Below are positions 1 through 8,697 of a stretch of DNA of 64,000 nt, one piece after another. Below the pieces are notes generated by a model. That model did no database searches. It saw only the letters and a program-made list of their open reading frames with translations, and was not told where the DNA came from. Every line of letters begins with the position of its first letter. Positions within the stretch are counted from its first letter, which is position 1. Origin of the DNA: Nitrosospira multiformis (GTDB lineage Bacteria; Pseudomonadota; Gammaproteobacteria; Burkholderiales; Nitrosomonadaceae); contig NZ_FOHI01000006.1 of assembly GCF_900111585.1 (NCBI RefSeq), forward strand, positions 124,001 through 188,000. The letters run 5' to 3'. The translations under genes and the position numbers were made by a program.

Positions 1-875
1 GGGTGGCGGTGATAAAAGACCAAGCCGCCTGTCCATTCCGCGCGTTGGCGCTACATCGTTTGCATGCGGAAGGCTTGAAGACGCCTCATCCTGGACTTGA
101 TGCGGGAGAGCGCGGCACGCTGGTTCACGAGATGCTTGCCCAGGTATGGAGTCAGATCAAGAATAAGAGCGCACTCGACGCTTTGGCTGAGGACGAGTTG
201 AGAACGCTACTGACCAGTGCCGCGGGGGAAGTCATTGCACGCATGAGCGCGAGGCATTCACATACTTTGTCAGAACGTCTTGCCCGGATCGAGCAGCGGC
301 GGCTGGCAAGATTGGCCCGAGAATGGCTCGAAGAAGAGAGGAAGCGAAGCGATTTCACTGTAGTTTCCACCGAGGCCAGAAAGAGCATCGAAATCGCTGG
401 ACTCGCATTGAACACCCGGTTGGATCGCGTGGATGAACTCGCCGATGGTCGCCGGATTGTCATCGACTACAAAACACGGGCGCCTTCCGTGAACGCGATG
501 CTGGGGGAGCGCCCGGACGAGCCTCAACTGCCGCTCTATCTTGTGGCCGCTGAGGTGGACGCTGCCGCCATTGCCTTTGCGCAAGTCAGGGCCGGGGAAA
601 TGCGGTACACAGCGCTTGCCCGCGACAACGATCTTTTACCCGACGTAAAGGGGTTCGCGGAATCACGCCACATCGATCGATATGGCTCGTGGGAAGCGCT
701 CGTCGCAGCGTGGTTTGAGGCTCTTGTAAGCGTCGTTACCGATTTTTCCAGCGGTCATTCGCAAGTCGACCCCAAGAAATATCCACAGACCTGCCGCACA
801 TGCGATGTTCAGCCCTTATGCCGAATTTACGAGCGCGTAGCCACGGATTTCACCGCGCAAGGGGAGGAAGAATGA
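1..875 (+). CDS. PD-(D/E)XK nuclease, AddB-like (5' part cut off by window)
   Basis: This is the C-terminal part of an AddB-like DNA repair nuclease; the reading frame is open from the window edge, so the true start lies outside. Visible residues (about 290) contain the RecB-type nuclease core: a GTLVHEML helix, RLDRVDEL, then the VIDYKT strand with the catalytic Asp and Lys. A cysteine near the fragment's start (CPFRAL) plus three near its end (CRTCDVQPLC) match the four cysteines that hold an iron-sulfur cluster in AddB-type nucleases. Its stop overlaps the next gene's ATG (ATGA), so the two are co-translated and probably form one helicase-nuclease for double-strand break processing. The family is clear; the exact name is not. 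Confidence 0.85.
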   Translation, partial: VAVIKDQAACPFRALALHRLHAEGLKTPHPGLDAGERGTLVHEMLAQVWSQIKNKSALDALAEDELRTLLTSAAGEVIARMSARHSHTLSERLARIEQRRLARLAREWLEEERKRSDFTVVSTEARKSIEIAGLALNTRLDRVDELADGRRIVIDYKTRAPSVNAMLGERPDEPQLPLYLVAAEVDAAAIAFAQVRAGEMRYTALARDNDLLPDVKGFAESRHIDRYGSWEALVAAWFEALVSVVTDFSSGHSQVDPKKYPQTCRTCDVQPLCRIYERVATDFTAQGEEE

Positions 876-3800
876 GTAATGTGCTTCCGCTGCGGCAGAA
901 TGCATCGAGTGTTCCGCCGGATGAGGCGGAACGGCGCCAAGCGCTCGATCCTGCCTGCTCATTCATTGTGCAGGCCCCGGCCGGCTCCGGTAAAACCGGA
1001 CTTCTGATTCAACGCTACCTCAAACTGCTGGCTTGCGTCGAAGAACCGGAGGAGGTGGTGGCGATTACATTCACGCGCAAGGCTGCTGCCGAGATGCGCC
1101 AGAGGCTGGTGGCCGCGCTGGCCTCCGCCCAAAAAGCGGCTCCCTCATCCGGAGCCCAGGAAGCCGAACAGGAAAGCGAACATGAAAAAACGACGCGAAC
1201 ACTGGCTTATGCGGTGCTGCGACGGGATGCGGAGGCGTGCTGGCGCCTTGCTGACCATCCTGCTCGGCTACGCATTCAAACATTCGATTCGCTGTGCGCA
1301 TCCCTTACCCGGCAGATGCCAGTGCTCTCCGGATTCGGAGGGCAGCCGGAAACGGTGGATGACGCCTCCGATCTATATCTCGAGGCAGCGCGCGCCACCC
1401 TTGCTCTGCTCGATGGCGACGATGCGGTTGCCGACGATGTCGAGTGTTTGCTGGAGCACCTCGATAATGATATCGGACGTATAGAAAAACTGCTTGTAGA
1501 AATACTGGCCCTTCGGGACCACTGGTTGCGGCACCTTCATGTCAGAGAGCGGTACGAGTTGGAAGCGGCATTAAGGAATGCGCGCCGGCAGGCATTACGG
1601 CGCTTGCGGGCATTATGGGCATCCCATCCTCCTGTCGCACAGGCTGAACTGCTCGCGTTGGCGAGATATGCGGGCAGCAATCTGGCCAATGGCGCGAGCC
1701 TGTTGGTTGAATACGAGCGCCTCAGTGCGCTCGACACCCTGCCTGGTTGTGAGGAGCAGGATGTTTTCTGCTGGTGTGCCATTTCGGAACTGCTCCTCAC
1801 GAAAGGAGGAGATTGGCGCAAGCAGCATACCGTCAGGGAAGGTTTTCCACCCGCTGCACCTGGTATCAAAGCCGAAAAAGAAATTGCAAAGTCCTGGAAA
1901 GACCGGGCGCTACGATTGATTTCCCAGTTGGCCGCAAATGATGAGGGTTCGCTTCGCCAGTCGCTGCACGATATTCGCCTGCTGCCACCGCCTGCGTACA
2001 CCGAGGGGCAGTGGAAAATACTCGGTTCGATCACCCGGCTGCTACCCTATGCTGTTGCGCAGCTCAAGCTCGTATTTCAGCTGCATGACAAGGTGGATTT
2101 TACCGAAGTGGCGCAGGCAGCATTGCGCGCCCTGGGTGACTCCGAGGCGCCGACAGATCTTGCACTCGCACTCGATTATCGCATTCGGCATTTATTGATA
2201 GATGAGTTTCAGGATACTTCGATCAGCCAGTATGATCTGATTACAAAACTGACGACAGGATGGGAGCCGGGCGACGGACGCAGCATGTTCGTGGTGGGCG
2301 ACCCGATGCAGTCCATCTATCGCTTCCGCCAGGCTGAAGTCGGGCTGTTTCTGCGTGCTCGCGCTACCGGATTTGGGAATGTGACACTCAGTCCAGTTTC
2401 ACTCTCCGCCAATTTCCGGTCACAGCGCGGTATCGTGGACTGGGTTAATGCGACGTTCGCAAGTGTCATGCCGCAGCGCGAGAATATTTCAACGGGTTCA
2501 GTACGCTACTCACCCTCCGTTGCCGTGCGCCCCGCCTTGCCAGATCCTGCTGTTAGTGTGCACCCATTCTTCAACGATGATCATGGGGCCGAGGGAGCGA
2601 AAGTGGTGGAGATTGTCGCGCGGGCGCAGCGTGATGAGAATTGCTCCACCACTGCCATTCTGGTTCGAAATCGCAGTCATCTGGCGGAAATCCTGCCTCG
2701 GCTCAAAAAAGCCGGGCTACGTTTCCGCGCGATCGAAATCGAAGGACTGAGCCGGCAGCCCGTAGTGCAGGATCTATTGGTCCTCACGCGCGCGCTGATG
2801 CACCCGGCGGACCGATTGGCATGGTTTGCGCTGCTGAGAGCTCCATGGTGCGGGCTTACGCTTGCAGACCTCCATGCTCTTGTGTCGGCTGCTCCCGGTC
2901 AATCTGATGAGGCGGGCGACCCCGACACCGCGCAAGTGGGAGAGGAAAACGCCGGGGCCGGTCCCGCCACCGCGTGGGAGTGGCTTCAGGATGAAAATCG
3001 TATCGCCTCTGTTTCGGCTGACGGCTATGAACGGCTGCTGCGGGTGCGCCATGTATTGAAGGCGTGCATGGCCAATCGGGATCGGCAATCCCTGCGGGCA
3101 ACGGTTGAAGCTACCTGGCTGGCGCTGGGCGGCCCGGCGTGCCTCGAAGATGAGACAGGACTGGAAGACGCTTCAGCCTACCTTGATTATCTTGAATCGC
3201 ATGAGGAAGCGGGAAGCATTCGCAGTCTCGCGGCATTGGAGGAAGGATTGACAGGTCTTTCCGCCTTGCCCGACGCGAAAGCGGACGATACCCTGCAAAT
3301 CATGACCATCCACAAGGCCAAGGGACTGGAGTTCGACTGCGTGATTGTACCCGGGCTTGGCCGCTTGTCGCGCAGCGATGACAAGAAGCTGTTCATGTGG
3401 ATGGAGCATTTGCGCGACGAATGGCCGGAAACGGAAGAGGAAGAGAAAGAGGAAAGCAGCGGGAAGAATGATCTGTTGCTTGCACCCATCCAGGAAACAG
3501 GTTCCGGGAGTGATCCAATCTATTCGTGGATTGTAAAGCTCGATGACGAGAAGGAATGCCTGGAGGATGGACGGTTGCTCTACGTAGCTGCAACACGTGC
3601 CAGAAAGCGTCTGCATCTTCTTGGCAGTACTGGCGTTATTAGCGGCAATGAAGGCAGGGTTGAACTTAAACCTCCACCGGCCAGGACTTTGTTGAGCAAA
3701 ATCTGGCCTGCGGTCGAATCCTTTTATATGGAGGCTGCAGCAAAAGCAGTTTTTTCAGACCCCCCGTCATGCGGCGACAATAAAGAGCAGGAGCCGAGAG

Positions 3801-4474
3801 ACAAACCCGTGATCGACCAGTCGCTTCGCCGTCTGGTATCCGGCTGGGAACTCCCGCCCGCCCCGCGCGCCCTACAGTGGAAGGCAGACCGGTCTCCTTT
3901 GCCCATCTGGAGGGAAGTCGAGTATTCCTGGGCTGGCGAGACAGCCCGGCTTGTCGGCAATATAGTCCACAAATGGCTGCAACGCATTGCCGAGGACGGG
4001 CTGGCTGACTGGAACGCCGCTCGAATCACGGAACTGCGGAATATTTTCCGGCGCCAGTTGATTGCATGCGGGGCGATCAGCACGGGTAAGGATGATTCTG
4101 ATGATGCCGTAAAAAGAGTGATGGCAGCGCTCACTCATGCAGTGAGCGAGCCGCGCGGACGCTGGCTACTGGGACCGCAGCAGGAGGCGCGCAGCGAGTT
4201 GCGCATGACCGGCAACATGGCGGGCCAATACATGGATTTCGTGATAGACCGTACTTTTCGCGATGCGGCGGGTCAGCGATGGGTCGTTGACTACAAGACA
4301 AGCAGCCATGAAGGCGCTGATGTGGGGGGATTTCTCGATCGCGAGCAGGAGCGCTATCGCGATCAGCTGGATCGTTACGCTGCACTCATGCAGGCAGCGG
4401 AAGGACAGTCGGTAAGGCGAGGACTTTATTTTCCCTTGCTCAAGGGATGGCGGGAGTGGGGTGACGAGACTTGA
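872..4474 (+). CDS. UvrD/AddA-like ATP-dependent helicase-nuclease
   Basis: About 1200 residues. ATG at 872 follows GGGGAGGAAG closely and overlaps the upstream stop; an in-frame ATG at 800 would add 24 residues lying inside the upstream gene and is rejected. Superfamily 1 helicase motifs run in order: Walker A APAGSGKT (residues 35-42), Walker B LLIDEFQDTS (about 440), GDPMQSIYRFRQ (about 480), IHKAKGLEFD (about 812) and LYVAATRARKRL (about 905). A C-terminal RecB-type nuclease domain has GNIVHKWLQ and WVVDYKTSS (about 1140). It should unwind and degrade DNA ends together with the upstream nuclease. This is an AddA-like partner rather than classical RecB, since no RecC or RecD gene is adjacent. 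Confidence 0.9.
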   Translation: MSNVLPLRQNASSVPPDEAERRQALDPACSFIVQAPAGSGKTGLLIQRYLKLLACVEEPEEVVAITFTRKAAAEMRQRLVAALASAQKAAPSSGAQEAEQESEHEKTTRTLAYAVLRRDAEACWRLADHPARLRIQTFDSLCASLTRQMPVLSGFGGQPETVDDASDLYLEAARATLALLDGDDAVADDVECLLEHLDNDIGRIEKLLVEILALRDHWLRHLHVRERYELEAALRNARRQALRRLRALWASHPPVAQAELLALARYAGSNLANGASLLVEYERLSALDTLPGCEEQDVFCWCAISELLLTKGGDWRKQHTVREGFPPAAPGIKAEKEIAKSWKDRALRLISQLAANDEGSLRQSLHDIRLLPPPAYTEGQWKILGSITRLLPYAVAQLKLVFQLHDKVDFTEVAQAALRALGDSEAPTDLALALDYRIRHLLIDEFQDTSISQYDLITKLTTGWEPGDGRSMFVVGDPMQSIYRFRQAEVGLFLRARATGFGNVTLSPVSLSANFRSQRGIVDWVNATFASVMPQRENISTGSVRYSPSVAVRPALPDPAVSVHPFFNDDHGAEGAKVVEIVARAQRDENCSTTAILVRNRSHLAEILPRLKKAGLRFRAIEIEGLSRQPVVQDLLVLTRALMHPADRLAWFALLRAPWCGLTLADLHALVSAAPGQSDEAGDPDTAQVGEENAGAGPATAWEWLQDENRIASVSADGYERLLRVRHVLKACMANRDRQSLRATVEATWLALGGPACLEDETGLEDASAYLDYLESHEEAGSIRSLAALEEGLTGLSALPDAKADDTLQIMTIHKAKGLEFDCVIVPGLGRLSRSDDKKLFMWMEHLRDEWPETEEEEKEESSGKNDLLLAPIQETGSGSDPIYSWIVKLDDEKECLEDGRLLYVAATRARKRLHLLGSTGVISGNEGRVELKPPPARTLLSKIWPAVESFYMEAAAKAVFSDPPSCGDNKEQEPRDKPVIDQSLRRLVSGWELPPAPRALQWKADRSPLPIWREVEYSWAGETARLVGNIVHKWLQRIAEDGLADWNAARITELRNIFRRQLIACGAISTGKDDSDDAVKRVMAALTHAVSEPRGRWLLGPQQEARSELRMTGNMAGQYMDFVIDRTFRDAAGQRWVVDYKTSSHEGADVGGFLDREQERYRDQLDRYAALMQAAEGQSVRRGLYFPLLKGWREWGDET

Positions 4475-4595
4475 AGGATGAAAAATAGAATCGTACATTT
4501 ATTTGCCGAGGTACTCTTGATACGTCCCGAACTATTGGCTATCCCGACAACCCCGGTAGGGGTAAACCATTGGATTTTTATATGCAGGTGAATTT

Positions 4596-5684
4596 ATGCG
4601 CTTTCTGATATATGCATTCGGTTTTTTTGCACTGACGGGATGTGTGGCAACCACGGTAGCTCCTCCGGCTGCTGAGCCGCGCCCGGAGATCGAAGGAAGA
4701 ATCGAAAGGAAGGTTGAAGAAGGAATCGAAAGACAGGTTGAAGGGAAGATCGAAGAGGAGACAAAGGAGGAAGCAAAAGAGGGAGTCAAAAATTTCATCG
4801 GCGAAATGGTCGAAAGACACGGCTTTGTCCAGGCTGAACTGGAGGACATTCTTGGGCAGGCACAGTATCAGGGGGGAATCATCAAAGCGATTTCACAGCC
4901 TGCTACCGCAAAGCCGTGGTATGCATACCGGCCCGTCTTCGTCACGCCGAAGCGTATTGCCGCGGGTGTAGCCTTCTGGAACACAAATGCCCCGGAACTG
5001 GAGCGTGCCCGCAGGGACTTCGGGATTCCCGAGGAGATCATCGCAGCTGTAATCGGTGTCGAAACTTTTTACGGGACGCAAAACGGCAGGCACCGCATAC
5101 TCGACGCCCTGACTACGCTTGCATTCAACTATCCCCGTCGCGCGGCCTTCTTTCGCGGAGAGTTGGAGCAATATCTCCTGATGGGACGGGACCAGCAGGC
5201 TGACCTCCTGAATATCAGGGGTTCTTACGCAGGGGCAATCGGCATCCCGCAATTCATGCCGAGCAGTTACCGGCGGTATGCGGTGGATTTCAATAATGAC
5301 GGCAAGATCGATTTATCCGGCAGCGCAGCGGATGCAATCGGGAGCGTCGCCAATTACCTGAAGAGCTATGGATGGGAAGCAGGCCAGCTGATAGTGGTCC
5401 CCGCAATGGTGAATGGCGAAGATTACAGGGAAGTTTTATATTCTGGATACCCCCCGCGCTACACCGTGGCGGAGATTGGACAATGGGGTGTGACGCCCCG
5501 CTGGCATGCGCCGGCTGGCCGGCTGGCGACACTACTTGAACTGGAAGCGAAGAATGGAAAGGAGCACTGGCTGGCTTTTAATAATTTCCATGTCATTACC
5601 CGCTACAATCGCAGCGTAAATTATGCAATGTCAGTGTTGCAGCTGGCAGAAGAGATTCGGGCAGCGAGAGCCTCGAATTTATAG
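4596..5684 (+). CDS. mltB: Lytic murein transglycosylase B family lipoprotein
   Basis: 362 residues. The N-terminus is a lipoprotein signal with lipobox LTGC (Cys16), so the enzyme is probably anchored in the outer membrane facing the periplasm. The SLT_2/GH103 domain shows GVETFYG (about 155-161, with the catalytic Glu), IGIPQFMPSSYRR, and a DFNNDGKIDL loop (about 231-240), all typical of MltB enzymes that cleave peptidoglycan with formation of 1,6-anhydro-muramic acid. Between lipobox and enzyme lies an unusual Glu/Lys/Arg-rich stretch (about residues 28-67) built from short repeats and likely to form a helix. It stands alone, about 120 bases after the helicase gene. Confidence 0.9.
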   Translation: MRFLIYAFGFFALTGCVATTVAPPAAEPRPEIEGRIERKVEEGIERQVEGKIEEETKEEAKEGVKNFIGEMVERHGFVQAELEDILGQAQYQGGIIKAISQPATAKPWYAYRPVFVTPKRIAAGVAFWNTNAPELERARRDFGIPEEIIAAVIGVETFYGTQNGRHRILDALTTLAFNYPRRAAFFRGELEQYLLMGRDQQADLLNIRGSYAGAIGIPQFMPSSYRRYAVDFNNDGKIDLSGSAADAIGSVANYLKSYGWEAGQLIVVPAMVNGEDYREVLYSGYPPRYTVAEIGQWGVTPRWHAPAGRLATLLELEAKNGKEHWLAFNNFHVITRYNRSVNYAMSVLQLAEEIRAARASNL

Positions 5685-5717
5685 CGGTGAGAAACTCTCG
5701 TGCGATTTCTTTTTTTA
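5667..5717 (+). terminator. Possible terminator after mltB
   Basis: GCGAGAG just before the mltB stop can pair with CTCTCG after it, and a run of T follows (GATTTCTTTTTTT). The loop is long, so this is a weak call. Confidence 0.35.
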
Positions 5718-5857
5718 TGTTTTGTAAAGCATTCTGCTTTTCCCAATATCCTTTGCCTGAAGACCGTACAGAAGAATAAACTGAGCGAAATATGCAAATT
5801 CATGCCATGGAACGGCCGAGGTGAGAGACTGAATTGATCGAACTATGAAAGCCTTCA

Positions 5858-7288
5858 ATGATCAGCCAGGATAAAAGGCACCTCAGCTCCGCCCACCCCC
5901 TTACGGATGAGCATGCTGACGCAAGTCAGGCGCTCCGTGAGCGTCTGAAAGAAATCACCTGTCTCTACGAAATTCGCCGTGGTATGGGGCCGGAATTATC
6001 GGTGGAGAACGTTTGCCGGCAGATTTTTCAGCACCTGATACCCGCGATGCAATTTCCGGAAATTGCTACCGCCATGATCGAGCTCGACGGCAGGCGCTTC
6101 ACTTCCGAGACTCACGACGAAGGTCCTACGCACGAGCTGCAATCGACGATTAACGTCAACACCCATCCCTGTGGCCAGTTACGGGTCTTCTATCCGGGAG
6201 ATAAACCCTTCCTGGTGCCGGAAGAACAGCGGCTCATCGACGCGGTCGCGACTGATCTGGGAAGGTGGTTTGAGCGCAAACAGATCGACGAGGCGTTGCG
6301 CGAGCGTCTGAAAGAAATCACTTGTCTCTACGAGATTCGCCATGGCATGGGGGTGGAATTATCGGTGGACAATGTCTGCCAGCAGATTTTCGAGCATCTG
6401 ATACCCGCCATGCAATTTCCGGAAATTGCTACCGCCATGATCGAACTCGACGGCAGGCGCTTCACTTCCAAGAATCACGGTCAGGGTCTTACGCACGAGC
6501 TGAAATCGAAGATTAGCGCCAACAGCCATTCCTGCGGCCAGTTGCGTGTCTTCTATCCCGAAGACAAACCCTTCCTGGTGCCGGAAGAACAGCGGCTCAT
6601 CGACGCGGTTGCGACTGATCTGGGGAGGTGGTTTGAGCGCAAGCATCTCGAGCAAACCCTGGTTTCCATAACGGAAGAACACCAGCGTTCGATCGGCCAG
6701 GATTTACACGACAATCTCGGCCAACAGATTGCGGCGATTGGTTATCAGGCCAAGGCGCTGCAGAAAAAAATATCCTCATTGGGGAGTATGGATGCGGCAA
6801 CGGTCGCTGCTTCCATCGCGACTCAAGCGCAGGTCGCTGTGATGCAATGCAAGCAGCTTGCGCAGGGACTGCTCCCATTTGAACTGGAGACCAACGGCTT
6901 GGTGGCCGCACTGCGGGCATTTGCATCGAGAATCGCAATCACTTATAAGATTACTTGTGATTTTATATGCAAAAATGAGGTCCTTATCAAGGATAAGGAT
7001 CTTGCACTTAATATTTACCGGATTGCCCAAGAGGCTACCAATAACGCAATACGCCATGGCAGCGCACAACATGTGACTATTTCGCTGGGTTCCGAGGAAG
7101 AAATGCTCCGTCTGTCGATACGCGATGATGGCGGCGGCTTTGGCGGCTTTAACACAAAACACGGAGCGACCTCAGGAATGGGTATTAAAATCATGCAATA
7201 TCGCGCCCGCCAGCTTGGCGCCACACTGAAATTCGTGTCACATCCCGAAGGTGGAGTGGAAGTACGGCTCGAAATGCGAATGATGTAG
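5858..7288 (+). CDS. Sensor histidine kinase with duplicated sensory domain
   Basis: 476 residues with no membrane segment, so probably cytoplasmic. Two consecutive copies of a 121-residue domain (about residues 25-145 and 146-266) start with RLKEITCLYEIR and end with LGRWFERK; this resembles a GAF-like domain seen in other sensor kinases. The HisKA_3 dimerisation segment has DLHDNLGQ with phospho-acceptor His284. A HATPase domain follows, with the N box in IAQEATNNAIRHG and the G box DDGGGFGG. The next gene is a NarL-type regulator 11 bases downstream, so they form a two-component pair. The signal is unknown. Confidence 0.9.
   Translation: MISQDKRHLSSAHPLTDEHADASQALRERLKEITCLYEIRRGMGPELSVENVCRQIFQHLIPAMQFPEIATAMIELDGRRFTSETHDEGPTHELQSTINVNTHPCGQLRVFYPGDKPFLVPEEQRLIDAVATDLGRWFERKQIDEALRERLKEITCLYEIRHGMGVELSVDNVCQQIFEHLIPAMQFPEIATAMIELDGRRFTSKNHGQGLTHELKSKISANSHSCGQLRVFYPEDKPFLVPEEQRLIDAVATDLGRWFERKHLEQTLVSITEEHQRSIGQDLHDNLGQQIAAIGYQAKALQKKISSLGSMDAATVAASIATQAQVAVMQCKQLAQGLLPFELETNGLVAALRAFASRIAITYKITCDFICKNEVLIKDKDLALNIYRIAQEATNNAIRHGSAQHVTISLGSEEEMLRLSIRDDGGGFGGFNTKHGATSGMGIKIMQYRARQLGATLKFVSHPEGGVEVRLEMRMM
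5930..6655 (+). repeat. Tandem 363-base in-gene duplication
   Basis: Two adjacent copies (5930-6292 and 6293-6655), each 363 bases (121 codons), inside the kinase gene. They stay very similar at the DNA level, with long identical stretches, so the duplication is recent or kept uniform by conversion. Confidence 0.9.
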
Positions 7289-7299
7289 GAGTTTCCGGT

Positions 7300-7953
7300 A
7301 TGCCAGCTTCGAAAGCACAGGTAATGCTGGTGGACGACCATGCCATGTTGCGGCACGGCATGGCGATGCTTATCAATCTCGAGCCAGATATGGAGGTATT
7401 TGCAGAAGCCGGCGACGGCGACGAAGCGCTGGCCACACTTAAAGCGGGACATCATGCCGATATCGTTTTAATGGATGTGTCTCTCAAGACTCTCTCCGGT
7501 TTTGAGGTCATAAAAAGCATACACACCCTGCTCCCCGCATTACCCGTACTCGTCGTCTCCATGCACGATGAAGGCGTGTATGCGGAACGCGCTTTGCGGG
7601 CCGGGGCGCGCGGCTACGTGATGAAGCAGGAGCCGGGTGAAGTGCTGGTAACCGCTATCCACGAGGTATTAAAGGGAAATATTTATTTGAGCAAGCCAAT
7701 GCATGCCAAGCTGTTGAATCGGGTCGCAGGCGGAAACTCGGAGCCTGAGCCTTTGATTAACAGTCTGACCCCCAGTGAGTTTGAGGTACTGCATTTGATT
7801 GGATCCGGACATAGCAGTCAGGAAATTGCCAAATTGCTTAGCCGCAGTATTAAAACTATCGAAACGCACCGCTTCAACATTCGTACCAAATTGAACTTGA
7901 AAGACGGCGCCGATTTGATACGTTATGCCACCCACTGGAGCGAAGCACAATAG
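7300..7953 (+). CDS. NarL/FixJ-family response regulator
   Basis: 217 residues. The receiver domain begins VMLVDDHAMLRHG, has phospho-acceptor Asp59 in VLMDVSLKT and the conserved Lys in YVMKQEPGE. The C-terminal LuxR-type helix-turn-helix reads LTPSEFEVLHLIGSGHSSQ followed by IAKLLSRSIKTIETH. It should be phosphorylated by the kinase encoded just upstream and bind DNA. The target genes cannot be told from the sequence. Confidence 0.93.
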   Translation: MPASKAQVMLVDDHAMLRHGMAMLINLEPDMEVFAEAGDGDEALATLKAGHHADIVLMDVSLKTLSGFEVIKSIHTLLPALPVLVVSMHDEGVYAERALRAGARGYVMKQEPGEVLVTAIHEVLKGNIYLSKPMHAKLLNRVAGGNSEPEPLINSLTPSEFEVLHLIGSGHSSQEIAKLLSRSIKTIETHRFNIRTKLNLKDGADLIRYATHWSEAQ

Positions 7954-7972
7954 CATATCTCCTGGAGGATGT

Positions 7973-8100
7973 ATGAGGACTGTACAAAAACCATCATCTT
8001 GACCGAGCAGGACGATTGGATCAAGACACAGATTAAAGGGGGCATTACATCGACGACAGCCGTAACATTCTCCTGATGAAGATGGCGCGTTCCCTGGTCT
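7973..8100 (+). pseudogene. Decayed ParD-like antitoxin
   Basis: A good ribosome site (CTGGAGG) precedes ATG 7973, but the frame breaks twice. Restoring one A in the A-run at 7986-7990 gives MRTVQKTIILTEQDDWIKTQ and then IKGG; restoring one base near 8041-8046 continues HYIDDSRNILLMKM. This matches the ParD pattern of an ITLTE-type start, a DxWI motif and a GxYxxDSExIR motif. No ParE partner follows, and the C-terminus is lost into unrelated sequence. It is a broken antitoxin gene, recognised only after correcting frames by eye. Confidence 0.5.
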
Positions 8101-8224
8101 TGAGTTCCCAACCATTACAATTTGAAGCTTATGCTTTTTCCTTGCTCACGCGGAGTGATCCAGTACCTGGTGCCCCGTGGGATTTTCGGAAAAAAGGCAG
8201 GACAAATAGTTTTCAGGCTGGCAA

Positions 8225-8381
8225 TCAACTGCCGCGGCGTGCCCAAAAGTCGGCCGGCGAAACAATAGGATACTGCTCGCAAGGCTAGCAGATCCTTATC
8301 ACCCGTAATGAGGTAGCGTGCCTGAGCAGCTTTTAAGATAGCCAGCACCAGCTGGTCGGCGGGATCACGCAACGCTGGCAT
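8225..8381 (-). pseudogene. Truncated PIN-domain toxin remnant
   Basis: From the ATG that overlaps the antitoxin stop (TGATG), the frame reads RDPADQLVLAILKAAQARYL and then ITGDKDLLAL, the typical second half of a PIN-domain toxin ribonuclease (acidic residues in RDPxD and TGDKDLL). A one-base shift near 8275-8280 restores EQYPIVSPADFWARRGS and a stop at 8225, the expected C-terminus. The first half, with the catalytic DTN motif, is absent: the remnant starts directly at the antitoxin end, as if a deletion removed about 80 codons. It cannot be an active nuclease. Confidence 0.6.
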
Positions 8382-8652
8382 CAGCGATGCTTTCGTTCTT
8401 CTGCAACTAGAGTATCAATCTCGGTCAAACCTTCTTCCTCGGGCACATCCCTGTACCTCTCAGCCAGATAGTTGCTGAGTTCATCGAAGCGATCGTACAT
8501 GCGGCGGATGCGGGCAAACAGTTCTGCATCCACCGGAGCGCCACCGGCTTGCCATCCTTGCTGATGACGATGCTGTCATTACGATATTGAACCTGTTTGA
8601 GCATTTCTCCCAGATTCTGCCGGAAGTTCACGGCATTGACTTCAGTGATCAT
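8381..8652 (-). pseudogene. Frameshifted Phd/YefM-like antitoxin
   Basis: ATG at 8652 starts MITEVNAVNFRQNLGEMLKQ, a Phd/YefM-type DNA-binding N-terminus, continuing to SKDGKPVAL. Near 8535 one base is missing or extra; in the shifted frame the protein continues PVDAELFARIRRMYDRFDEL and SNYLAERYRDVPEEEG, and it stops with a TGA at 8381 overlapping the toxin ATG. The original was about 90 residues. A direct repeat ATGGTCAT (8681-8688, 8690-8697) just upstream may be the old operator. The antitoxin and toxin decayed together. Confidence 0.65.
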
Positions 8653-8680
8653 TCATCAGCCTCTTATAGTAATAATCAAT

Positions 8681-8697
8681 ATGGTCATTATGGTCAT
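8681..8697. promoter_or_regulatory. Direct repeat upstream of antitoxin remnant
   Basis: ATGGTCAT occurs twice with one base between, about 30 bases upstream of the antitoxin start. Antitoxins of this kind usually repress their own promoter through short repeats, so this may be a relic operator. No binding evidence. Confidence 0.35.
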
